Shown here: one piece after another, positions 1-6,642 of the stretch
Layout of the letters: each line of letters starts with the position of its first letter
How positions within the stretch are numbered: position 1 is the first letter of the stretch
Origin: JAUSIK01 sp964362915
Lineage (GTDB): Archaea > Nanobdellota > Nanobdellia > Pacearchaeales > GW2011-AR1
Assembly: GCA_964362915.1 (NCBI GenBank)
Contig: CAYIGH010000016.1
Location: 1-22,621 of the forward strand
Direction of reading: 5' to 3'
DNA length: 22,621 nt
Program-made: the position numbers and the translations under genes
The notes under the pieces: model-generated
The model's database searches: none
What the model saw: only the letters and a program-made list of their open reading frames with translations
Told to the model about the DNA's origin: nothing

Positions 1-621
1 TACTATCACTCTCCAAAATAATTCATGCCCATATAATGAAATTCCAAACTCTTTAATTTCTTTTCCAACATTTAAATCTTTTGACTTTAACATTTTTTTA
101 AATTCTTCTATATTTGTTATTAATGGGCTAATTTTAATGTTATGAGAGTATTGGAGACTTGCACACTCTCTTTCTATTGATTCTCTTAGGTTTTTATCTT
201 TAAAATCGCTTACTATAAACATTAGGTCAATATCAGATTGTTTATTTGCAGTTCCTTTTGCATAGCTTCCAAATAAAACAACAGATAATAATTCAGAGAT
301 GTATTTTTCAGCTAGTTTTGATATTAAAGACTCAATAGCCGATTTTATCTTTGGATTTTTACTATATAAGTCCTCTTTTCTTTTAATATCAATTTCCTGA
401 AGTAGATGTCTTGTTTTTGTATTTTCCAAATTTAATTTACATTGTTTGGAATTGCCTATTTTTAATACTTTTATTATTTCTTCTTTTTCCATTTCACTTA
501 TATGATTATATGCAGGAGCATATCCTATTTTCAGTAATTTAGAGACCTGAGATATAGTTAACCCTAAATCCATGTTCTTCCTCATTAATCCTATAATTTT
601 AAGTAAGGTTTCTTGTCTCAT
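1..621 (-). CDS. Winged-helix/nucleotidyltransferase (MNT-type) protein, 3' end cut by window edge
   Basis: This reading frame runs from an ATG at 619-621 leftward and stays open to base 1, so the C-terminus is missing; 207 codons are visible. Residues about 5-65 look like a winged-helix DNA-binding domain (LTISQVSKLLKIGYAPAYNH). Residues 115-137 carry the minimal nucleotidyltransferase signature LFGSYAKG followed by SDIDL, with G118-S119 and the metal-binding pair D130/D132. Proteins of this fold are often the antitoxin (MNT) half of MNT/HEPN toxin-antitoxin pairs. A HEPN partner would lie to the left of the window if present; none is visible here. The architecture matches the gene at 8586-9149, so the region has two such modules. 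A TATA box at 661-668 and short inverted repeats before the start suggest self-regulation. The fold assignment is firm; the exact function is inferred. Confidence 0.85.
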   Translation of the reverse strand, partial: MRQETLLKIIGLMRKNMDLGLTISQVSKLLKIGYAPAYNHISEMEKEEIIKVLKIGNSKQCKLNLENTKTRHLLQEIDIKRKEDLYSKNPKIKSAIESLISKLAEKYISELLSVVLFGSYAKGTANKQSDIDLMFIVSDFKDKNLRESIERECASLQYSHNIKISPLITNIEEFKKMLKSKDLNVGKEIKEFGISLYGHELFWRVIV

Positions 622-628
622 TTTAATT

Positions 629-668
629 ATCTATTTAATAGATAGTATTATCTATTTTAGTATATAAA
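629..668 (-). promoter_or_regulatory. Promoter and candidate operator of the left nucleotidyltransferase gene
   Basis: On the minus strand a TATA element (TTTATATA) lies at 661-668, predicting a transcript start near 638. Overlapping that start are ATCTATT at 629-635, its inverted copy AATAGAT at 637-643 and a further ATCTATT at 650-656. Such clustered half-sites over a start site fit repression by the encoded winged-helix protein. This is an inference from sequence only. Confidence 0.4.
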
Positions 669-691
669 CCTTTCTAGGTTAAAAATCAAAA

Positions 692-892
692 ATGTCTATT
701 CACTCCTTCTCCCTCTTAGTCAAATCACTAATATTATTTTTCTCAGCTTTTTTGGTGCGTAAATGTATCAATCACCTAATAAATTCAAAACAGTTGTTCT
801 ATCTCACAGAAGAATGTCAGGACAAACATTGGCAAAAGATAGAAACACCAAAGTTTGTTGACTTGCCACAAAGGAAAATTGTTGATTTTTAA
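692..892 (+). CDS. Small ORF of unknown function, possibly a relic
   Basis: This is an ATG-started 66-codon frame with a hydrophobic stretch near residues 8-22 and a polar tail. I do not recognise it. There is no convincing Shine-Dalgarno site, and no TATA box is correctly spaced for it. Nine bases after its stop codon a GGGG-TTTTAA-CCCC hairpin follows, in the arrangement seen where IS200/IS605 tnpB genes end, so it could be the decayed tail of such an element. It could equally be a chance ORF. Confidence 0.2.
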   Translation: MSIHSFSLLVKSLILFFSAFLVRKCINHLINSKQLFYLTEECQDKHWQKIETPKFVDLPQRKIVDF

Positions 893-900
893 TCGGCCTC

Positions 901-945
901 AGACGCAGGGGTTTTAACCCCCAGTAGTTTACACATAGCTCAAGC
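901..945 (+). mobile_element. Hairpin resembling an IS200/IS605-family right end (relic)
   Basis: The hairpin GGGG-TTTTAA-CCCC (908-921) is preceded by GACGCA and followed by CAGTAGTTTACAC. Right ends of many IS200/IS605 (tnpB) elements have a GC-rich hairpin followed by an AGT(A)GTT(C/T)AC-like string; the resemblance is from memory, not from a search. A hairpin with the same TTTTAA centre sits at 22585-22600. No tnpB or tnpA reading frame is visible next to either. Confidence 0.3.
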
Positions 946-954
946 AGTAGCAAC

Positions 955-964
955 ATATTTATAC
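955..964 (+). promoter_or_regulatory. TATA box of the subtilisin-like protease gene
   Basis: ATATTTATAC is centred about 26 bp before the ATG at 985, the distance at which archaeal transcription starts. The mRNA is therefore probably leaderless, in line with the lack of a Shine-Dalgarno site. Confidence 0.6.
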
Positions 965-984
965 TAATTCTTACCTCTAATTTA

Positions 985-2733
985 ATGAGATATATTGCAA
1001 AAGTAAAGAAAGCATTTTATATTCCTATAGCTGTTGCTGGCTTGGCTCTTCCCCAATACTCTTATTCCCAGACTGTTTACAACCCCCAAACTAAACAGCA
1101 AAATACTATAGTCAATGAAAAAAAAGATAATCTGGAAAATATAATCGCTTCATCTGGAAAAATAGAATCGCAAATCTTTTTAGAGTTAAAAGCAAAAGAT
1201 TACACAGGTGTAATTGTCAATCTTCATGATGATTATTTCTCATTTGATGATATGCAATATTCAAAAGCACTTATCAAAGAAAAGCAAGACTCTATTCTTT
1301 CAACACTTTCTGATTCTGACTTCAAGCTAAAATTTCAATATAAAACAATTCCTGCTTTCGCAGGAGAGATAAGCAAGCAGGGGCTTGAAAAACTAACTAA
1401 AAACAATGAGGTTGAATACATACAATTTGACAACATTATGTCTTTAAATCTTACAGAAAGCGTTCCTTTGATTAAGGCGGATTTAGTTCATGCAACTGAA
1501 ACAAACTCAAGAAGAATAACAGGCAAGAATCAAGTAATAGCAATAATTGATACAGGAGTTGACTACACTCATCCTGACTTAGGCGGATGTTTTGGCCCTG
1601 ATTGTAAGGTTATTGCTGGCTATGATTTTATCAATAATGACGAAGACCCTATGGATGACTCCCAAGGCAGTCATGGAACTATGGTGGCAGGCATTGCAGC
1701 AGCAAACGGGCAAATGAAAGGCGTTGCGCCAGATGCGAAATTAGTTTCCTTAAAAGTGTGCAATGAGGGATGTTTAGATTCAAACATAACTGCAGGTATT
1801 GATTGGTGTATTGATAGAAAAGAAGAATTAGGAATATCTATACTAAACTTAAGCATTGGCGGAGGAAGATTTAATGAAACAGATTGTCCTATTGATATAG
1901 ATTATGCTATTAATAAAGCATATTCTGCAGGATTAATTCTTGTTTTTAGTTCAGGAAATGAGGGCTATAATAATGGTATAGCATATCCTGCTTGCAATAA
2001 AAAAACAATATCAGTAGGAGCAACCTATGATGCTCATACAAATTTCGTTTATGGAAGAAATTGGGAATTAGAAGATTCAAAAGAATGTATTAATAAAGAC
2101 TGCTCTTCAGACTGTCCGCTTACTCCAACTCTTGCAGATAAAGTCTGGTGCCGAACAAGTAGTGGATCTAATCTTGATTTAATGGCTCCAGGAAACGAAA
2201 TTACATCAACAATAAGAACAGGGCTTTTTAGTGAGATTTACAGCTCTGGTGGAGGAACATCATTTGCAGCGCCTCATGTGTCAGGCACAATCGCACTAAT
2301 GAAACAAGCAAATCCTACTCTTGATTTTAATGATAGTTTAGAAATATTAAAAACAACAGGAACTCCAGTTACAGATACAAAAAACAATCTTGAATTTCCA
2401 AGAATTAATGCTTATGATGCTGTTTTTTGTGCATTAGAGGGAGAAAAACTAGAAAACAGAATACTCTGTCCGAAAAGATTCGTCAGGGGAGATGCAAATA
2501 ATGATAAAGCATTGGACATTTCAGACCCAATCAAAACTTTATTTTATCTATATGCAGGCACAACAATAACCTGCCTTGATGCAGCTGACTCTAATGATGA
2601 CGGAATAATAAATATCACTGACCCTGTCTTCTCACTAAATCACTTATTTAAAGATGGAGTTTCAATACCTGCTCCTTATTCTGAAGAAGGATTTGATTAT
2701 AACACACCTGATTCGCTTAAATGCTTGGACTAA
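985..2733 (+). CDS. Secreted subtilisin-like (S8) serine protease with C-terminal dockerin-like pair
   Basis: This is an extracellular endopeptidase of the S8 family. Residues 1-29 form a signal peptide (basic start, hydrophobic core, AxxQ-like region). Residues about 70-155 look like an I9-type propeptide that would act as folding chaperone and inhibitor. The catalytic triad is complete: D189 in IAIIDTG, H230 in GSHGT and S426 in GGGTSFAAPHV. N325 in FSSGNEG is the oxyanion-hole residue. Several cysteines in the catalytic domain suggest disulfides outside the cell. Residues 503-514 and 535-546 are two dockerin-type calcium loops (DANNDKALDISD and DSNDDGIINITD), separated by a helix-like segment. 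No C-terminal membrane anchor is visible, so it is probably released or held by its dockerin. The stop codon overlaps the convergent gene by 4 bp. The start is set by the TATA box 26 bp upstream. Confidence 0.93.
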   Translation: MRYIAKVKKAFYIPIAVAGLALPQYSYSQTVYNPQTKQQNTIVNEKKDNLENIIASSGKIESQIFLELKAKDYTGVIVNLHDDYFSFDDMQYSKALIKEKQDSILSTLSDSDFKLKFQYKTIPAFAGEISKQGLEKLTKNNEVEYIQFDNIMSLNLTESVPLIKADLVHATETNSRRITGKNQVIAIIDTGVDYTHPDLGGCFGPDCKVIAGYDFINNDEDPMDDSQGSHGTMVAGIAAANGQMKGVAPDAKLVSLKVCNEGCLDSNITAGIDWCIDRKEELGISILNLSIGGGRFNETDCPIDIDYAINKAYSAGLILVFSSGNEGYNNGIAYPACNKKTISVGATYDAHTNFVYGRNWELEDSKECINKDCSSDCPLTPTLADKVWCRTSSGSNLDLMAPGNEITSTIRTGLFSEIYSSGGGTSFAAPHVSGTIALMKQANPTLDFNDSLEILKTTGTPVTDTKNNLEFPRINAYDAVFCALEGEKLENRILCPKRFVRGDANNDKALDISDPIKTLFYLYAGTTITCLDAADSNDDGIINITDPVFSLNHLFKDGVSIPAPYSEEGFDYNTPDSLKCLD

Positions 2734-4601
2734 ACAACTAGTATCAAAAACCATTTGCTAAACCAACCACTAATTTCCTTAACAAACCATCCAGCTAATC
2801 TCTTATAAAATGGTTTGTAATCTTCATCTGGAGAGAAACCAACTTGACTTGCTGATGCTGAGCCACTTGGCAAAGGTTCTGTAGGATTATTCTGGCAGGT
2901 TCCACCTATACACTGCAATCCACTACCACACTCAGCATCACAATCACATGAAGTTCCTACAGCACAACTCAAATCATCTCCATTGCATCCCGCAGGATTA
3001 TTATTACAAGTAGGCAATGTTATCCCTGACTGAATAGAACTAACACATCTTCCGTTATATTGCATAAGTTCAGGACAGCATGTATCTGAATCAGGCGAAT
3101 AACTTCCTTCAGTTGCACAACCGTTTTGGCAGGTATAAGACCCAGAGCTTGTTCCCCAGCAATAACCACTATTACATTCATCAAGACAGTCGCATCTTGT
3201 TCCTGCGCTGCAATCTAAAATAGTATCACAAATTGGTGCAGGATTAGCATTACAACTAATAGAAGAAGGCGGAGGACTTTGGCAGGTTCCACCTATACAC
3301 TGCAATCCACTACCACACTCAGCATCACAATCACATGAAGTTCCTACAGCACAACTCAAATCATCTCCATCACATCCTAGAGGATTATTTGAACAGCTTG
3401 CAGGCGGCGATTGACAAATTCCGCTTATACACTGTAATCTACTAAAACACTCCTCATTACAATCGCATCTTGTTCCTGAACTGCAACCTAAAGCATCATC
3501 ACATGATTCTGCTGGATTATTAAAACAAGTTGCTGAAGAAGCTGGAACAGTACATTTTTTATTAACATAAGTAAGGCCAGGGCAACAATCATCATAAGAA
3601 CCTCCAGAATAATAACTTCCTTCAGGAGCGCAACTTGATTGGCATGTATAAACTTCATAACTTGTTCCCCAGCAATAAGAGCCCTCGATGCATTCTGATC
3701 TTGCATTACATTTTGAGCCAAGAGGGCAAGATAATGATTCATCAATGCCTGGAAGATTATTATCACAGGTTGCTGAAGGAGTTACAACACATTTGCCTCC
3801 TGAAAGAGAAAGAGGATGACAACAATCTTCCCAGCTAGAAGCATAACTTCCTTCAGGTACGCAGCTATCACTCTCTTGGCAGGTATAAATCCCTAGACTT
3901 GTTCCCCAGCACGAATTGCTGGCACATTCTGCCCCAGATTCGCATCTTTCTCCAACAGCACAATCTAATTCTGCATTAAGTCCTGAAGGATTATTATCAC
4001 AAGTTATTTCAGATTCTAAAGCAATACATTCTTCATCAAAACACAATAAACCGCTAGCGCATTCTTGAGGACAATCACATTCTTGGCCTAATTCACAACT
4101 TAATCGCTTAGTACAATCAGGTGCAGGATTATTATCACAAGTTATAGCAGACAAGCCCAAAGTATCGTCAGCAGAAAAATCAGGCTCATCGTCTCTTGAT
4201 AAATCAGGAGAGAATCCTTCATCTCTCTCAATAAGCCGCACATTATCTTGGTCGTCTTCGCCAGTGTCAGGAGAAGTAGGAATAAGGTCTTTATTGGCAT
4301 ATTGCCTGCCTTGTTCAAGCAAATAATTAATGAGACTCCTGCTGTCCAAGGCATTTATTTCTCCGTCATTATTAAAATCAGCGTTCGTTTTACAATTTAA
4401 TATGCCTCCATCTAAATGTCCCTTGACATGCAAAACATCAAAATTGTCTACTTTGCCGTCGCCATTAGCATCCCCTTTAGTATCAGAGCACTTGGAATCA
4501 GAAAGAATAAATATGTAAACAAATAACAAAATAATAAAAACCCACATAACACTTAAAAAAATAGAAAAACGCCATTTGCCAGTGCCTCTTTCAAATTCCA
4601 T
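2730..4601 (-). CDS. Membrane-anchored surface protein: dockerin-like pair plus cysteine-rich repeats
   Basis: The function is not known. Residues 11-33 form an uncleaved N-terminal membrane helix. Directly outside lies a dockerin-like calcium-loop pair (D44/N46/D48/D52/D55 and D75/N77/D79/N83/D86), closely related to the pair in the M64-like peptidase gene and unlike that of the S8 protease. An acidic linker (100-150) leads to about seven cysteine-rich repeats (154-570) of the form C-(D/N)NNP...SCxxGxxCDCxxECxSGLQCxxGxC. Three of these carry an added CWGTSxGxYTCQ...DCC module. The paired cysteines imply a rigid, disulfide-stapled stalk. The C-terminus has an amphipathic/hydrophobic stretch (RLAGWFVKEISGWFSKWF), similar to the end of the M64-like protein. 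A TATA box 26 bp before the ATG implies a leaderless mRNA. Its role could be adhesion or scaffolding; that is inference. Confidence 0.85.
   Translation of the reverse strand: MEFERGTGKWRFSIFLSVMWVFIILLFVYIFILSDSKCSDTKGDANGDGKVDNFDVLHVKGHLDGGILNCKTNADFNNDGEINALDSRSLINYLLEQGRQYANKDLIPTSPDTGEDDQDNVRLIERDEGFSPDLSRDDEPDFSADDTLGLSAITCDNNPAPDCTKRLSCELGQECDCPQECASGLLCFDEECIALESEITCDNNPSGLNAELDCAVGERCESGAECASNSCWGTSLGIYTCQESDSCVPEGSYASSWEDCCHPLSLSGGKCVVTPSATCDNNLPGIDESLSCPLGSKCNARSECIEGSYCWGTSYEVYTCQSSCAPEGSYYSGGSYDDCCPGLTYVNKKCTVPASSATCFNNPAESCDDALGCSSGTRCDCNEECFSRLQCISGICQSPPASCSNNPLGCDGDDLSCAVGTSCDCDAECGSGLQCIGGTCQSPPPSSISCNANPAPICDTILDCSAGTRCDCLDECNSGYCWGTSSGSYTCQNGCATEGSYSPDSDTCCPELMQYNGRCVSSIQSGITLPTCNNNPAGCNGDDLSCAVGTSCDCDAECGSGLQCIGGTCQNNPTEPLPSGSASASQVGFSPDEDYKPFYKRLAGWFVKEISGWFSKWFLILVV
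2893..3370 (-). repeat. Two identical 91-bp direct repeats within the cysteine-repeat gene
   Basis: Bases 2893-2983 and 3280-3370 are identical over 91 bp and encode the same 30-residue cysteine unit (residues about 411-440 and 542-571). Other repeats of the protein have diverged at DNA level, so this pair reflects a recent duplication or gene conversion. Confidence 0.9.
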
Positions 4602-4620
4602 ATCTAATAAAATAATACTA

Positions 4621-4630
4621 TTTTAAATAC
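4621..4630 (-). promoter_or_regulatory. TATA box of the cysteine-repeat surface gene
   Basis: On the minus strand GTATTTAAAA is centred about 25 bp before the ATG at 4601, giving a leaderless transcript. Confidence 0.55.
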
Positions 4631-4677
4631 TTTCCTAATCTGTTAAGGAAGTGAGAGTTATTTTAATTAAAAAATTA

Positions 4678-4919
4678 ATGTTTCTTAATCTTTTGCTTTC
4701 TTGGTTTGTTCCAAACTTATTAGAGGGATATTCAAAAAGCAAATAGTCAAGGTGGGCGATAAAGAAGCTTTATTTAAGTCAATAAAAAAATGGTTGGTAG
4801 AGCCAATCCCTAAATTATCTGAAAAAGATATTAAACTAATAGAGAAATGGAGAAGATATACTGAGAGTAGCCCCCGGCTCCATATTAAATTCTATCAGAA
4901 GATAATAGATACACTTTAA
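4678..4919 (+). pseudogene. Remnant resembling a glycosyltransferase C-terminus, frame-broken
   Basis: Two overlapping frames together read like the end of a GT4-type glycosyltransferase. The frame from ATG 4678 gives VPNLLEGYSKSK and then a stop at 4744-4746. The frame two bases over continues with KQIVKVGDKEALFKSIKKWL to a stop at 4919. The pattern (I)P..(L)EGYS..QIVK-GDKEAL..I resembles the end of the nucleotide-sugar binding domain and the following helix in GT4 enzymes. No upstream body of the enzyme is present. A short TTG-started 72-codon ORF (4701-4919) is the alternative. Family assignment is tentative. Confidence 0.35.
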
Positions 4920-4969
4920 ATCCTTTTAACTTAACAATGCACTAATCTTATTTAGCAAAAATACAATAA

Positions 4970-6553
4970 TCAATCAAAAATCTTAGAAAACCAGCCAGTA
5001 ATAAAACCTGTAATTCTTTGAAAAATATTCTTGCTATTTCCACTAAAATCTAATGGGCTGGCTGAAGGAGAAGCAGAAGAACTTGGAATAGAACTAGAGC
5101 TAGGAGAGCTATCTGAACTAGGACTGGCTGAAGATGATGGGCGAATAGTAGAAGAAGGAGATTGCCTTTCGCTAGGGATAGAAGAACCCCTTGGCTTGGC
5201 AGGACCTAATAAATAATTACTAAGTGCTTTACTATCTTTTCTATCAAATCTTCCATCTCTGTTAAAATCTGCATTATCTTCACAAATTATTTCCTTAATG
5301 CCGTCTAGATGTCTATCCATATAAGCCAAATCAAAACTGTCAACTTTTCCATTGCCATCTACATCTCCCAAAAGATCTTCGCACAAATCAAGCGAGGCTA
5401 CAGTTTCTCCCTTTTTATTTTCTATTTCAATAGACTTGGCATCTTTAATAATTGGAACTTTCAAATAAGAATTAACAACTCCTTTCTCATAAATATCTCC
5501 TTCAATTTTATCTCTTTCTTCACCTGTAGGGACATCTGTAAAAACTGTCGCAGAATTGTCAAAGGTCTCACCGCTTATCTCTTCATCTCCTTCAACATGA
5601 ATGTCTGTAAATATAGAATCAGGGTTAAAATTCCCTACTTTAATTTCACTGCCGTCCTCTAAAACAAAGCCAGCAGAAAATTCTCCGCTGCCGCTATCTC
5701 CAAAACATCCTTTTTCAATCTCTTTTCCTTCTATGTCAACATTTCCATTAGCGCGGCCGACCTCAACTAAATAATAATCCTGACTAGCACAGTCTATTTC
5801 TTCATAGAATGCAGCTCCTGTAATTGCTGCATTAGATTTTTTCCCTATTAAATTATCAATTTTATTAGTAATAACCCATTCGTTAAAATTGCCATATTTA
5901 TCTGATCTTAATGTTCGCATTACGCCGTTTTCAATAGACCTGCTATATTCTGCTAGTGAACATCCTAAGAAGCAGCCCTCATTTTTTCCATTGAAGTCTT
6001 TGCAATCCTCTACACAATTTCCTCCGGAGTTTCTAGGAATTTTAGCTGGCACATATTCCTCAGCTAAATTAACAAATGAGTGCCCAAACTCGTGTATTAA
6101 AACACTTTTAGGATGTTTAGTATTAAGACTCATGACATTCAAATAACTAGAGCTTCTTATTTCTTCAGATTCGTCATTATTAATTACAATAACATAATCA
6201 TTTGGACATGAGCCTGCTTTCTTTACTAACTCTTTAGAATAACAGAATAAAGCAATATCTTTATAAAGCTCGCATAAAGGATAATAATCCCCTATGTAAT
6301 AAAAATTCAATTTATCAGAATATCTATTAAAAGGACTTGTGATCAAAAAATAATTCATATAATCTTCTGCTATATATCTCTTATCTGCAAAAATAACAAT
6401 ATCAATTCCTTCGCTATTTCTCTGTAAAACATCGCAATCAGCTAAATCCTGTTCAGAAAAACTAAGCTTATTCTTATTGATATAAACAGAGATAGCTATG
6501 ATAGTTAAAATGCTCAAAACGAAGAAAATCATTGCATAGATGGCTTTTCCCAT
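4970..6553 (-). CDS. Membrane-anchored M64-like (IgA-peptidase-type) metallopeptidase with dockerin-like pair
   Basis: This is a probable zinc endopeptidase acting outside the cell. Residues 5-25 form an N-terminal membrane helix. Residues 48-235 match the M64 family pattern: H154-E155-x-x-H158 in HEFGHSFVNLAEEY, with E166 where M64 proteins usually have Asp (LADEY), and a later GVMR segment (210-213) that may be the methionine turn. Cysteines at 180-198 may form local disulfides. A beta-rich region (about 245-390) follows. Then comes a dockerin-like pair (D397/D399/N401/D405/D408 and D429/N431/D433/D437/D440), a Ser/Pro-rich linker (456-500) typical of cell-envelope-spanning or O-glycosylated segments, and an amphipathic end (IFQRITGFITGWFSKIF). 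A TATA box on the minus strand at 6575-6585 gives a leaderless start at 6553. It is divergent from the amidotransferase-fold gene. Confidence 0.85.
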   Translation of the reverse strand: MGKAIYAMIFFVLSILTIIAISVYINKNKLSFSEQDLADCDVLQRNSEGIDIVIFADKRYIAEDYMNYFLITSPFNRYSDKLNFYYIGDYYPLCELYKDIALFCYSKELVKKAGSCPNDYVIVINNDESEEIRSSSYLNVMSLNTKHPKSVLIHEFGHSFVNLAEEYVPAKIPRNSGGNCVEDCKDFNGKNEGCFLGCSLAEYSRSIENGVMRTLRSDKYGNFNEWVITNKIDNLIGKKSNAAITGAAFYEEIDCASQDYYLVEVGRANGNVDIEGKEIEKGCFGDSGSGEFSAGFVLEDGSEIKVGNFNPDSIFTDIHVEGDEEISGETFDNSATVFTDVPTGEERDKIEGDIYEKGVVNSYLKVPIIKDAKSIEIENKKGETVASLDLCEDLLGDVDGNGKVDSFDLAYMDRHLDGIKEIICEDNADFNRDGRFDRKDSKALSNYLLGPAKPRGSSIPSERQSPSSTIRPSSSASPSSDSSPSSSSIPSSSASPSASPLDFSGNSKNIFQRITGFITGWFSKIFD

Positions 6554-6574
6554 ACAATTTTAAAGATAAACAAC

Positions 6575-6585
6575 TTAAATATATT
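6575..6585 (-). promoter_or_regulatory. TATA box of the M64-like peptidase gene
   Basis: The minus-strand element CAATATATTTAA is centred about 27 bp before the ATG at 6553. There is no Shine-Dalgarno site, so the mRNA is probably leaderless. Confidence 0.5.
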
Positions 6586-6610
6586 GCGGAAAATGCAATG
6601 GAATATAATA

Positions 6611-6626
6611 ATGCTTAAATAAGCAT
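6611..6626 (+). promoter_or_regulatory. Palindrome overlapping the TATA box of the amidotransferase-fold gene
   Basis: ATGCTTA-AA-TAAGCAT has perfect 7-bp arms and contains the likely TATA element TTAAATAA, centred 25 bp before the ATG at 6643. A dimeric regulator binding here would block TBP, so it is a candidate repressor site. It lies in the divergent intergenic space between two surface genes. Confidence 0.4.
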
Positions 6627-6642
6627 AGAATTTAAAAATGTG

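Noticed and set aside
908..921. Hairpin as an intrinsic transcription terminator
   Set aside because: It has no following T-run and lies between a doubtful ORF and a promoter; archaeal termination relies mainly on T-tracts, so a mobile-element end is the better reading.
2893..3370. Regular repeats that might be a CRISPR array
   Set aside because: The repeats are 91 bp, coding, in frame and not evenly spaced with unique spacers; they encode cysteine modules.
5309..5662. 117-codon plus-strand ORF opposite the M64-like gene
   Set aside because: Antisense to the dockerin and beta region, whose calcium-loop codons are clearly the real frame.
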